Source of the DNA: an uncultured Bacteroidaceae bacterium | GTDB taxonomy: Bacteria > Bacteroidota > Bacteroidia > Bacteroidales > Bacteroidaceae | Direction: 5' to 3' | NCBI GenBank assembly: GCA_934394435.1 | Contig: CAKRRN010000005.1 | Coordinates: 22,853 to 86,852, forward strand | DNA: 64,000 nt | In this document: positions 19,352 through 26,838 of the stretch, piece by piece | Layout: every line of letters begins with the position of its first letter | Position numbering within the stretch: position 1 is the first letter of the stretch | Notes under the pieces: model-generated | What the model was told of the DNA's origin: nothing | What the model saw: only the letters and a program-made list of their open reading frames with translations | The model's database searches: none | Made by a program: the position numbers and the translations under genes

Positions 19352-20452
19352 TTAGTTTGTGACAGAATATTTTTTGAAGTTGAATTCCCAGCCCAAACCG
19401 AGCCAGACAGCGTGTTTTGTCGCTCCAAGGCTGAAGGTGTATGCTCCGATTTTCTTGTCGGTATTTTGAAATACCAATGCCGCGCCATAATCAAAACCGC
19501 CCTTTTGTTCGGTAACGCGGAAGCTATTATGAATACCTCCCTGGTTTACATCCCAATCACCGCCATCGGTAATGCCTTCCTTTATACTTGCATAGCCTGC
19601 CATTGGTATAAGCCTTATGCTGCTGCCATTGTAGTAGTGAAATGGTATTTGATAGCCAATGTGTGCAGCCCACACCGAGTGGTCTTTCCACTTATCTACC
19701 CTTACATCATTCTCGTGCTTTCGTGGCCAGCCCATAAAATCAGCGTAAACACCAAATGCAGTTACATTAAAGCCGATTGCTCCGTAGTCGAAACTTTCCA
19801 AACGAGCACCTATTATGCCAAACGAAACACTCTTGTTGAGTCCAAAAAGTTTGGGAAAGAACGTAGGTTTATCTGTATTATTTGTTGCTTTGTTGGTTCT
19901 TTGTTGAGGGAATAGAGTTTTTTTAAGTAAACTCCATCGTTCAGCAATAGCTTTTCCTATTTTGTCTTTCTTGAATTCCTTGGAGTATGAGCTGGGAGTG
20001 GTGTTGCATAATATCTGCTCAACACCTTTCGTGGCAATAGCTTCGATTTGGCTTTCTGTTACAACAAACATTGGATATGCGCTATAATCGTGTGTGACAA
20101 ATCCATTCACGCTATGAATATCGCGAACAAGCCCAGTGTCAGAGTTGCCAACGGCAGACAACTTAACCGTTTCACCTCCCTTTAACCACAAGGTCATTTC
20201 TGCACCTCTTTCCATAACAATTTTCTCGCCTGAAGTAATCTTTAGGTCGAGAAAATATGTGTATTTGTCACTTGTTTGCCCTTTGCCAGCAGACAAGCCT
20301 ACAGCTAATACTTTAGTGTCGGTGAACGACCGGCAAATTTGCTTGTCTGTCACGACGATATGGTTTCCGTCAATATGTGTATTGCTGACGATTGACTGCG
20401 CAAACCCGAGATAAGGTAAGGCCAGCAGCGCGATTGTGAGTAATTTCTTCAT
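19352..20452 (-). CDS. Secreted/outer-membrane beta-barrel-like protein, probable lysogenic conversion gene
   Basis: 366 residues from the Met at 20452. A longer frame to 20569 exists but would put a signal peptide inside the protein. The N-terminus MKKLLTIALLALPYLGFAQ is a clear signal peptide with cleavage after AQ. The C-terminal part is rich in Gly and aromatic strands (GAALVFQNTDKKIGAYTFSL, AVWLGLGWEFNFKKYS) like Bacteroidota outer membrane barrels. It is the only non-integrase gene on the - strand, has its own promoter and ends at a shared terminator. This is typical of a moron expressed in the lysogen to alter the cell surface. Confidence 0.7.
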   Translation of the reverse strand: MKKLLTIALLALPYLGFAQSIVSNTHIDGNHIVVTDKQICRSFTDTKVLAVGLSAGKGQTSDKYTYFLDLKITSGEKIVMERGAEMTLWLKGGETVKLSAVGNSDTGLVRDIHSVNGFVTHDYSAYPMFVVTESQIEAIATKGVEQILCNTTPSSYSKEFKKDKIGKAIAERWSLLKKTLFPQQRTNKATNNTDKPTFFPKLFGLNKSVSFGIIGARLESFDYGAIGFNVTAFGVYADFMGWPRKHENDVRVDKWKDHSVWAAHIGYQIPFHYYNGSSIRLIPMAGYASIKEGITDGGDWDVNQGGIHNSFRVTEQKGGFDYGAALVFQNTDKKIGAYTFSLGATKHAVWLGLGWEFNFKKYSVTN

Positions 20453-20475
20453 AATAATAAAAATTTTATAGCCTG

Positions 20476-20511
20476 CAAAGTTAATCAATTTTAGCCAAAA
20501 AACTCCAAAAA
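20476..20511 (-). promoter_or_regulatory. Promoter of the secreted protein gene
   Basis: On the - strand, TAACTTTG (20483-20476) fits the -7 element TAnnTTTG. TTTTTGG (20511-20505) lies about 21 bases upstream as the -33 element. The start codon is 24 bases downstream. It lacks the 13-base operator of the phage cassette, which fits expression in the lysogen. Confidence 0.6.
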
Positions 20512-20638
20512 TCGCATTTAAGTTTCTCCCTATCAAAAACGAGAAATAGGCTTCTATTGGGTAAAGCATATTACATAAATGATTATATACACATCAGTGT
20601 AAGTAATCTAATATATTGATAATCAATGCAATAAAATT

Positions 20639-20700
20639 CGCATATACGATAAATTGCGTTTGTAAAAACTTGCATATATGATAAATTATGACTATCTTTG
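20639..20700 (+). promoter_or_regulatory. Repeated promoter/operator cassette, copy 2
   Basis: Motif copies GCATATACGATAA (20639-20651) and GCATATATGATAA (from 20672); TTG at 20670-20672, 20 bases, TATCTTTG at 20693-20700. It drives the gene at 20736. A downstream motif copy is absent or degenerate. Confidence 0.7.
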
Positions 20701-20735
20701 AAGTATAAAAATAAAGATAAAATTTTTATGAGCGT

Positions 20736-21155
20736 ATGGCAAAATTGAACTATAAGACTGCCAACAGGGCAGCAATACACAACAGCCAACAAGGAGTGCT
20801 TGTAAACAGATTCGGCGACATTGCAAAGTGTTTGCCTACCCAAACGGAAAACTTACTTCGAAGCGGCTATACTCCTTATCACGGGCGAAAAAATATTCTA
20901 AAAGAACTTGGCATTCGCCAAATACTTGCTTCAAGTCCAGGGATGCGTGATTTGTACACGCTCAATTATGATGCAGAATACGGCACTGGCTATATCTGCA
21001 AACTAAGCGAAGAAGCTAATGGGTTAAGTGGGTTTGTAGACCTTCTTGAAGCCAAAAACAATTACAAGACGCATGTCTACTGTGATACATCTATTACGGG
21101 TAATTGCTTGTTCTTTGCCTTCTACAATAGACCACAGAATAAAGGTAGCCTTTAA
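20736..21155 (+). CDS. Hypothetical protein
   Basis: 139 residues, no recognised domain, no signal or membrane segment. It is a single-gene unit between copies 2 and 3 of the repeated promoter. The N-terminus is basic (MAKLNYKTANRAAIHN); the C-terminus ends in FAFYNRPQNKGSL. Confidence 0.5.
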   Translation: MAKLNYKTANRAAIHNSQQGVLVNRFGDIAKCLPTQTENLLRSGYTPYHGRKNILKELGIRQILASSPGMRDLYTLNYDAEYGTGYICKLSEEANGLSGFVDLLEAKNNYKTHVYCDTSITGNCLFFAFYNRPQNKGSL

Positions 21156-21156
21156 T

Positions 21157-21226
21157 GCAAATAAGATAATACAAAGTAATTAGTTGTCCGCAATGACATA
21201 GCGGACAAGATGTGCAAATAAGAAAA
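21157..21226 (+). promoter_or_regulatory. Two extra operator motifs flanking a perfect hairpin
   Basis: GCAAATAAGATAA (21157-21169) and the variant GCAAATAAGAAAA (21214-21226) flank TTGTCCGC (21184-21191) / GCGGACAA (21201-21208), an 8-base-pair stem with a 9-base loop. No T-tract follows, so it is more likely an operator or RNA structure than a terminator. The 234-base gap 21155-21389 otherwise holds only copy 3 of the promoter. Confidence 0.5.
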
Positions 21227-21279
21227 ATACATTAGTTTTATCAAGTTGCTCACGACACGAACTTAGTGAATTATTACTT

Positions 21280-21360
21280 GCAAATAAGATAAACTTTTCT
21301 TGTTGAAAACTTGCATATATGATAATAAAACACTATCTTTGCATTAGCAAATAAGATAAA
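21280..21360 (+). promoter_or_regulatory. Repeated promoter/operator cassette, copy 3
   Basis: Motif at 21280-21292, TTG at 21311-21313 inside GCATATATGATAA, 20 bases, TATCTTTG at 21334-21341, motif at 21347-21359. The shared leader AGTAATCACTTAAAGTTC leads to the ATG at 21389. Confidence 0.8.
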
Positions 21361-21388
21361 AGAGTAATCACTTAAAGTTCTAAACATT

Positions 21389-21721
21389 ATGGCAATAATA
21401 ACAAAGACATTCAAGTCAGCAACCGATCTGAAGAAGGATATGCTTGATACTGCAATGAAGGTTATGGAGGGTTTCTATTCTGATATTATCTATGACCTCG
21501 AAAAGGTGGACGACCTCGCAAAGAGAAAGCGTGACGGACATTTCTACTGGGCTGTGCGTAAGACAGGGACCCACACACGCAGCACCAATAAGGAACTTGA
21601 AGAGCTCAAGCAAAACTGGGGCGAAAGCATCGTCTTTACGGCACTTGTTGGCAGAAGCATCAAGGAGGACACTTTTGAAATCGTTTACCAAAACAATGAG
21701 GAGGAAAATAATGGCAACTAA
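21389..21721 (+). CDS. Hypothetical protein
   Basis: 110 residues, first gene behind promoter copy 3. Mixed helix and strand (DLKKDMLDTAMKVMEGFYSD, then FYWAVRKTGTHTR), ending in an acidic tail (NNEEENNGN). No family recognised. It overlaps the next gene by 11 bases, pointing to coupled translation. Confidence 0.55.
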   Translation: MAIITKTFKSATDLKKDMLDTAMKVMEGFYSDIIYDLEKVDDLAKRKRDGHFYWAVRKTGTHTRSTNKELEELKQNWGESIVFTALVGRSIKEDTFEIVYQNNEEENNGN

Positions 21722-21944
21722 GATTTATCATTACCCGATAGTTGATTGCGAGCATGAAGGGGATATCCGCTCTGCAGAGTATGAAGTTACAAAAGCCGGA
21801 GGTGAGGTTCTTGACACCTATTGGGATGGCGAGGATTGCGGAGACGCTTATGTCTCCTTTACCGCTCCTACTGATAAAATTGATGCTGTCTGTGATGAGC
21901 TTGGGTATGACACAGACGAGCTTTATAGATACACCAAGAAATAG
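21711..21944 (+). CDS. Small acidic hypothetical protein
   Basis: 77 residues starting at the ATG at 21711 within the end of the previous gene; a longer in-frame extension upstream only shadows that gene. The sequence is acidic and aromatic (DTYWDGEDCGDAYVSF). No family recognised. Confidence 0.55.
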   Translation: MATKIYHYPIVDCEHEGDIRSAEYEVTKAGGEVLDTYWDGEDCGDAYVSFTAPTDKIDAVCDELGYDTDELYRYTKK

Positions 21945-21965
21945 TAAAACCTAAAAAACAAAGAT

Positions 21966-22451
21966 ATGGGACAATTTAGTTGGTTCACAATGGATACGCA
22001 TCACCGCATAGTAAATGGCGAGGAGCATATTGTTTACCTTGTTGATGACAAGGGTAACAAGTGGAAGGAGGAACGCTACGAGGGCTACGGAGTGTTCGGT
22101 GGTAAGGACTTTTATGAGTTACTTGCCGAAATGAACGGGTACAGCCACAAAGACTACGAGGACGGTAGTGGTGTTATTTCTTGTCCCGATGGACGCAAGG
22201 TTGGGACGGACCATGTATCGGACGATATCAGACATATTGGCATAGAACTCGCCTTTGGAAGCGATGGTGAATATCCGCAAGGCGACAATCCTGACCTCAA
22301 ATGGCCTTCACTTACAGAAAGTGGAGAATATGTAATTGGCATCCCAGAAGCAGACCCTGACCAAGGATTTGATGGTATATGGGATGAAAGCGAAGAGGAT
22401 GAAGAAGATGACTGGTGTTTTGTCGATGAGGAGGATGATGATTATGAGTAA
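21966..22451 (+). CDS. Hypothetical acidic protein
   Basis: 161 residues. The N-terminal GQFSWFTMDTHHRIV and the central YEGYGVFGGKDFYELLAEMN look like a conserved globular domain found in phage accessory genes, but I cannot name it. The last ~25 residues are almost all Asp and Glu, which would suit a DNA mimic or a protein that binds basic surfaces; this is inference. It overlaps the next gene by 8 bases. Confidence 0.55.
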   Translation: MGQFSWFTMDTHHRIVNGEEHIVYLVDDKGNKWKEERYEGYGVFGGKDFYELLAEMNGYSHKDYEDGSGVISCPDGRKVGTDHVSDDIRHIGIELAFGSDGEYPQGDNPDLKWPSLTESGEYVIGIPEADPDQGFDGIWDESEEDEEDDWCFVDEEDDDYE

Positions 22452-22830
22452 TGATAACAGCTTTGCATACAACTGTCGTGAGTTCGCCCAGATGCGTAAC
22501 GTTGAAGTTCTTCCGTGGGAAGAGCAAGGTGGTAGATTGTTCCGCCAGTTCATCAATCAGAATTGGATAGATGACTTCGGAATAATGAACCAAGTCATTA
22601 GCCTCAACAAGTGGCTGAAAGACCATGGCAAGATGCCGCTCTCTTTTAAGGTCGTCACGCAGGAGTGGTGGGATGTTAAAGACGGCAAACCGTTCGAGTT
22701 ATGCAAGCGAAACCGGATTATCAGCATTGAAACCCCATATCTTGCAAGCCTTAACGGCGAGATAAACGAGCATACGCTTCTCATTCTTGTCAAAGGCTTG
22801 CTGCAAACACTAAAGGAGGTATGCGCATGA
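22444..22830 (+). CDS. Hypothetical protein
   Basis: 128 residues from the ATG at 22444; a longer frame upstream overlaps the preceding gene. No family recognised. Basic centre (WWDVKDGKPFELCKRNRII), helical C-terminus (HTLLILVKGLLQTLKEVCA). It overlaps the next gene slightly, so it belongs to the same operon. Confidence 0.5.
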   Translation: MSNDNSFAYNCREFAQMRNVEVLPWEEQGGRLFRQFINQNWIDDFGIMNQVISLNKWLKDHGKMPLSFKVVTQEWWDVKDGKPFELCKRNRIISIETPYLASLNGEINEHTLLILVKGLLQTLKEVCA

Positions 22831-23111
22831 AAAGCAAAAGACAATCTGAGGTCTTTGTCGTATTCAAGACCGATGCACACATGTCCGTATGCAGCTATAA
22901 ACTTATGGGAGTTTTTGGCACCCTTGACAAAGCTGTTCATGCAGTGATGACAAATGGAGAGTTTGATACAGACTGGATGGAAGAGCAAGACAGCGATGTC
23001 TATGAATATATCCGCGACTATTTGAAAGAACATATGCAGACACCACTCACTGGAGAAATCAACTATGTGGTCAAAGAAGGCAACTTCAACGAGTGGGAGG
23101 AATTGTCGTGA
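22827..23111 (+). CDS. Hypothetical protein
   Basis: 94 residues. ATGs lie at 22821 and 22827; the AAAGGAGG box at 22812-22819 is better spaced for 22827. No family recognised. It contains an alternating pattern of strands and helices (VFVVFKTDAHMSVCSYKLMG, then LDKAVHAVMT) like other small phage accessory proteins. It is the last gene of the block before promoter copy 4. Confidence 0.5.
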   Translation: MKSKRQSEVFVVFKTDAHMSVCSYKLMGVFGTLDKAVHAVMTNGEFDTDWMEEQDSDVYEYIRDYLKEHMQTPLTGEINYVVKEGNFNEWEELS

Positions 23112-23129
23112 ATAGTGCGAAAAACGCTT

Positions 23130-23208
23130 GCAAATAAGATAAATAATACTTGCAAAATACTTGCATATTTGATAAATTATCACTATCTTTGTAATGCAAA
23201 TAAGATAA
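23130..23208 (+). promoter_or_regulatory. Repeated promoter/operator cassette, copy 4
   Basis: Motifs at 23130-23142, from 23163 (GCATATTTGATAA) and at 23196-23208. TTG at 23161-23163, 20 bases, TATCTTTG at 23184-23191. The shared leader leads to the ATG at 23238. Confidence 0.8.
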
Positions 23209-23237
23209 ACAAGTAATCACTTAAAGCTCTAAACATT

Positions 23238-23435
23238 ATGGAGAAATCAAAAGTAAATAACAAGGTTCAAGAACTGGTAAGAAAATTTCGCCAGTTGTAT
23301 TCCTACATTTCGTGCGAGGCATCAGTCCTGGAAAAAGCAGCAGCTACAGTTACCGACTTTCCGGAGGATGTAGCGTTGGACTTAATGCAGGACCACATAT
23401 TGTCACAAGGGCTGGCTGATGAAGTCGTTGAATAA
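23238..23435 (+). CDS. Hypothetical small protein
   Basis: 65 residues, mostly helical (VQELVRKFRQLYSYISCEAS, then ALDLMQDHILSQGLADEVVE). No family recognised. It is the first gene of a block that leads to the exonuclease and radical SAM genes. Confidence 0.5.
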   Translation: MEKSKVNNKVQELVRKFRQLYSYISCEASVLEKAAATVTDFPEDVALDLMQDHILSQGLADEVVE

Positions 23436-23447
23436 GGAGGTCTGTGT

Positions 23448-23630
23448 ATGAAAAAGGCAATATTGTACCTTGACGGAGGTTTCCGTGTCCCTGTGGACAT
23501 TATAAATTACCCCCCCCGGAAGGAAAATGAGACTTGGGAAGAGTTTGAAAAGCGCATAGCAGATACATTCCGCAAAGCGCAGCCGAACATGGTGCACAAA
23601 ATTATGGGTATTCACATTTTTAGGAATTAA
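23448..23630 (+). CDS. Hypothetical small protein
   Basis: 60 residues; no family recognised. It starts 12 bases after the previous gene and ends 4 bases before the next. A run of eight C at 23510-23518 (encoding part of YPPRKE) is a possible slippage site. Confidence 0.45.
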   Translation: MKKAILYLDGGFRVPVDIINYPPRKENETWEEFEKRIADTFRKAQPNMVHKIMGIHIFRN

Positions 23631-23634
23631 CGTT

Positions 23635-23982
23635 ATGGATGAAGAATTATTAAAAGCTATAGAAGCAGAAGGCTGGTCTGTACATCCTTCAATCCAAGAT
23701 GGGAAGCATATTGTGGACATTGCTGTATTCAGTCCTGCAGGCGAGGATTTCTGTCCCACCATTTGGTATGGCGATGGTTCTGCACAAGAGTTTGTTGAAG
23801 AACTCGGGGAATACATAGACGGCTATGATGTGGACGAGGAAACTTATTTGTGGCTCGGCTCAGATGGTCATGGCAAGAATGGCGCTCCATATCACATCAA
23901 AGACCTTCTGGCAGACAAAGAATGGTGTCTCAGCAAAATGAAAGCTCTTCATGAGAAGCTAAAGAATAGGTTTATAAACTAA
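23635..23982 (+). CDS. Hypothetical protein
   Basis: 115 residues. The pattern LKAIEAEGWSVHPS ... YDVDEETYLWLGSDGHGKNG suggests a small globular alpha/beta protein of a type common in Bacteroidales mobile elements. No function can be read. It is in the operon of the exonuclease. Confidence 0.5.
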   Translation: MDEELLKAIEAEGWSVHPSIQDGKHIVDIAVFSPAGEDFCPTIWYGDGSAQEFVEELGEYIDGYDVDEETYLWLGSDGHGKNGAPYHIKDLLADKEWCLSKMKALHEKLKNRFIN

Positions 23983-23998
23983 CATAAAAAACGTAATT

Positions 23999-24661
23999 AT
24001 GAAAAAGAAAGTAGTGAACATCGCTCTTGACTTGGAGACATTGTCAAGACGTTCTACGGCTGCTATTATTGGTATTGCAGCCAAAGCGTTCAGCCTTGGT
24101 GAGAGTAAAGTAACGGGAGAGAAGACTGAGTTCTTCAGAGCTGTTGATGGTACATCGTGTGCGATGTACGGCTTTGACATCGACCAAGCGACAGTAGATT
24201 GGTGGAGTAAGAAGCCCGAAGAGGCGAAGGAACAATTCTCGTACACTTCAAACGTGAAATACGTACTCATGTATCTGACGGACTTCATCAAAGAAGTAAA
24301 AGCAGAGAACGGTGCGGACGAAGTGGTTATTTGGTGTCAAGGGACAGATTTTGATATTTCTATCCTTCGCAACGCTTTCGTCGTTGTCAATAAGGACAGA
24401 GAAGAGAAGAGTTTACCATGGAAGTATCTCAATGTCCGTGACAGCCGCACGTTCATCTATGAAGGTGTTCGCCTTATAGACCCAACTGTTGAGGATCCGT
24501 ATTCTATCATCCCTCATTCTGATGATTGGGTGGAGCATGACGCAATGTCTGATTGTCGCCAGCTCATACACAACGTAACCTGGGTGAACGACAAAATCAG
24601 CGAGTTGCTGACTGCTAACAAGTCAAAAGAGAATGCCGATGAAACAGCCGAGCAAGTTTAA
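23999..24661 (+). CDS. DEDD-family 3'-5' exonuclease (RNase T/DexA-like)
   Basis: 220 residues. The three exonuclease motifs are present: ALDLETLS (Exo I, Asp-Glu pair, about residue 10), WCQGTDFDISIL (Exo II, about 110) and EHDAMSDCRQ (Exo III, His plus Asp, about 180). The order and the HDxxxD form fit the DEDDh group. T4 DexA-type enzymes degrade DNA; related phage and plasmid enzymes degrade RNA. It overlaps the radical SAM gene by 29 bases, so the two are closely linked. Confidence 0.8.
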   Translation: MKKKVVNIALDLETLSRRSTAAIIGIAAKAFSLGESKVTGEKTEFFRAVDGTSCAMYGFDIDQATVDWWSKKPEEAKEQFSYTSNVKYVLMYLTDFIKEVKAENGADEVVIWCQGTDFDISILRNAFVVVNKDREEKSLPWKYLNVRDSRTFIYEGVRLIDPTVEDPYSIIPHSDDWVEHDAMSDCRQLIHNVTWVNDKISELLTANKSKENADETAEQV

Positions 24662-25481
24662 AGGCAAGGCGATATATGAGCCCAGTGGTGCAGCCTACGA
24701 GTACTGCCACTGGGCTTGTAACTTATACAATGGTTGCAGCAATACTTGCAGCTATTGCTATAATCGCCATGGGATTACGTCCGCAATTCTTGGTGTTGAA
24801 ACGGTGTCATTGAAGAAGAGCCTCATCGATGAGAAGACAGCGTTTGCCATTTTCGAGAAAGAGCTTGCTCAAGTAAAGAAGCTGATGAAGCCTACCGACT
24901 CGCTCTTCTTTTCGTTTGTCAGTGACCCAATGTTGCCGGAGACGCGAGACCTTACCACGATGTGCGTGGAGCACGCCCTTGAAGAAGATGTGAAGGTTCA
25001 GGTGCTTACCAAATGCACGGACTGGGTATTTCTCCCTCGCTACACGAAAGAATTACAGTTTTTCGCCGACAGCATAGCAATAGGCTTTACCCTTACCGGA
25101 ATGGAGTCAATGGAAAGCTATTGCCGAAACAACACAGCCCAACGCATCAAGGCTATGGAGAAGTTGAAAGAACTCGGTATCAAGACATTCGCAAGCATTG
25201 AACCGGTTGTCGATATAAACAAGGCTGTGAATGTTGTACGGAAAGCGAAGCCGTATTGTGATTTCTTCAAGGTCGGACTCGTTACCAAAATGGGAGTTAA
25301 ATTCTCCAAGGAGCAGGTTGAGGAACTGGTGGCTAAAGTTCAATTCTATGTAGGAGGTGAAACGCCTATCTATTGGAAAAAGAGCATCCGTGATATTGTC
25401 GGTGACGAACTTGTTGACTCTTGGGAGAACTCCGTACCATCCGACTACGATTTGTTTAACCCTGTAATAACAAAGCGATGA
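24633..25481 (+). CDS. Radical SAM protein (SPL-like)
   Basis: 282 residues. The iron-sulfur cluster motif is CSNTCSYCYN (Cx3CxxC, about residues 35-44). The barrel contains SFVSDPMLPE, KVQVLTKCTDW and SIEPVVD, as in spore photoproduct lyase-like radical SAM proteins of phages. A second ATG at 24639 could also be the start. The family cuts SAM to make a radical; the substrate is unknown, with nucleic acid likely. It overlaps the exonuclease and the next small gene (4 bases). Confidence 0.8.
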   Translation: MPMKQPSKFKGKAIYEPSGAAYEYCHWACNLYNGCSNTCSYCYNRHGITSAILGVETVSLKKSLIDEKTAFAIFEKELAQVKKLMKPTDSLFFSFVSDPMLPETRDLTTMCVEHALEEDVKVQVLTKCTDWVFLPRYTKELQFFADSIAIGFTLTGMESMESYCRNNTAQRIKAMEKLKELGIKTFASIEPVVDINKAVNVVRKAKPYCDFFKVGLVTKMGVKFSKEQVEELVAKVQFYVGGETPIYWKKSIRDIVGDELVDSWENSVPSDYDLFNPVITKR

Positions 25482-25693
25482 CACAGAAGCAAAAGAATAT
25501 ACTGGGAAATGCGTGGCGAATAGCGCTTATCGTTGTCATTTTAGCGATGGCTATATATGGAGCTGTCAATGGCAAGACTAAGATGTGTCACTCATGTTAC
25601 CGCAACTTTCGTGAAACGTACTTGCCAGACACAACCAAGGTTTGCCCATATTGTGGGTACAAGTTTGTCAATGTCGAAAATGCCCACAAGTGA
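25478..25693 (+). CDS. Small membrane-anchored zinc ribbon protein
   Basis: 71 residues. One membrane helix (ALIVVILAMAIYGAV, about 16-30) is followed by two CxxC pairs (MCHSCY and VCPYCGY), a zinc ribbon. It is probably anchored in the inner membrane with the ribbon in the cytoplasm. It is coupled to the radical SAM gene by an ATGA overlap. Function unknown. Confidence 0.6.
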   Translation: MTQKQKNILGNAWRIALIVVILAMAIYGAVNGKTKMCHSCYRNFRETYLPDTTKVCPYCGYKFVNVENAHK

Positions 25694-25728
25694 CAGCCTA
25701 ACTACTTGATATTCAGTGAAATAAATTT

Positions 25729-25808
25729 GCAAATAAGATAAACTTTTCTTGCTAAATACTTGCATATATGATAACTTTTGACTATCTTTGCATTAGCAAA
25801 TAAGATAA
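25729..25808 (+). promoter_or_regulatory. Repeated promoter/operator cassette, copy 5
   Basis: Motifs at 25729-25741, from 25762 and at 25796-25808. TTG at 25760-25762, 20 bases, TATCTTTG at 25783-25790. About 143 bases here (25698-25840) are nearly identical to copy 9 at 54524-54666. Confidence 0.8.
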
Positions 25809-25837
25809 AAAAGGTATCACTTAAAATTCTAAACATT

Positions 25838-26179
25838 ATGGCAAGTTCAGCAAATAACAATTCAGTGAGAATTAACAAGAGTATGGTAATGAAGGCAGCT
25901 TGGGAGACGCTTCGCAGACACAAGGCCGTGAGTTTCTCTGAAGCCCTCCGCAAGGCGTGGCACGCATACAAGCTCAAGGCTCAGATGGCTCTTGGAGTTG
26001 TTCGCTTTGTGTTCAGAAAAACCAATGGCGAACTCAGAAATGCAGTCGGAACCCTTGCAAAGAACCTCTATCAGTACGAGGTGAAAGGCACTGGTCATGC
26101 AGCTCCTGCTTGTACCATCCGCTATTGGGATTTGGAGAAGAACGCTTTCCGTTCCTTCTGCGTAGATTCGTTACTCTAA
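25838..26179 (+). CDS. SH3-like barrel protein (DUF2693-type)
   Basis: 113 residues from the ATG at 25838, set by the conserved promoter leader; an upstream in-frame ATG lies inside the promoter. The core VVRFVFRKTNGELRNAVGTL and IRYWDLEKNAFRSFCVDSL fits the DUF2693 family (SH3 beta-barrel), common in Bacteroidales phages and mobile elements. A helical N-terminus precedes it. The exact role of the family is not known to me; a nucleic-acid-binding role is possible. Confidence 0.7.
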   Translation: MASSANNNSVRINKSMVMKAAWETLRRHKAVSFSEALRKAWHAYKLKAQMALGVVRFVFRKTNGELRNAVGTLAKNLYQYEVKGTGHAAPACTIRYWDLEKNAFRSFCVDSLL

Positions 26180-26188
26180 TGTCTAACC

Positions 26189-26218
26189 GAGAGCCCGAGC
26201 GTCCTTTGCTCGGCTCTC
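26189..26218 (+). terminator. Hairpin after the DUF2693-type gene
   Basis: GAGAGCC (26189-26195) and GAGC (26197-26200) pair with GCTC (26208-26211) and GGCTCTC (26212-26218), with one bulged C. Only TTCT follows, so termination may be partial and allow read-through to 26237. Confidence 0.6.
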
Positions 26219-26236
26219 TTCTAAAAAACAAGAAAT

Positions 26237-26359
26237 ATGCAATCACCTTTCACGATTGAAGAAAAAGAGTTTGCGAGAAACATCAAGCGTCTTGCAAATG
26301 GCGTAGAGCGACTAATCCAACTGCTTGAAGAGTCTGACATCACAAAAAATCCAAGATAA
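26237..26359 (+). CDS. Short hypothetical protein
   Basis: 40 residues (MQSPFTIEEKEFARNIKRLA..., ending ITKNPR). It fills the gap between the hairpin and the next gene, ends 2 bases before that gene, and is a charged helix. The tight spacing supports it being real. Confidence 0.45.
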   Translation: MQSPFTIEEKEFARNIKRLANGVERLIQLLEESDITKNPR

Positions 26360-26361
26360 CT

Positions 26362-26547
26362 ATGATGTACCGAGGTTATAAAATCGAGCGCATAGACCCT
26401 CATGCCAGTGGTAATTGGGGTAACAAGTGGGGCGTTTTTGTTGAAGTGCATGAGCACGATGGCAGAGTGTACTGGAAGCAGACCTATGGGGCGAAAACGG
26501 TTGAAGAGTGTAAACAAGGTATTCGCTGTCATTTCGGACGGCTATAA
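26362..26547 (+). CDS. Hypothetical small protein
   Basis: 61 residues (MMYRGYKIERIDPH...). Basic, with a possible beta-hairpin and an end rich in Cys, His and Arg (ECKQGIRCHFGRL). No family recognised. Confidence 0.5.
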   Translation: MMYRGYKIERIDPHASGNWGNKWGVFVEVHEHDGRVYWKQTYGAKTVEECKQGIRCHFGRL

Positions 26548-26559
26548 ATCTAAAAAATC

Positions 26560-26823
26560 ATGATAGAAAAAGACAAAGTAAAAGAGCTTGCCGAAGAGCT
26601 AAGACGTTTCATCGGCAATATGGAAGATGCAAGTTCATGCGAGGTAGTGGAAGAAGCTGGCGAAGTGCCCGCAATAAAAGTAGTTCCTGGACCAAAGAAT
26701 ACGACGGGAACGTTCTTCTTCGGAACAGAGGTTGTAGATTTCTGCCGAGGAAGAGGACTTACCTTTTGGATAGGTGCCGAAATGTCCGGTGGATATCCAT
26801 ACGCTTACGCATATATTTACTAA
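26560..26823 (+). CDS. Hypothetical small protein
   Basis: 87 residues. Helical, acidic N-terminus (VKELAEELRRFIGNMEDASS), then Gly/aromatic strands (GTFFFGTEVVDFCRGRG and GGYPYAYAYIY). No family recognised. It is in the same block as its neighbours. Confidence 0.5.
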   Translation: MIEKDKVKELAEELRRFIGNMEDASSCEVVEEAGEVPAIKVVPGPKNTTGTFFFGTEVVDFCRGRGLTFWIGAEMSGGYPYAYAYIY

Positions 26824-26838
26824 TCACAATTTTAGAAT

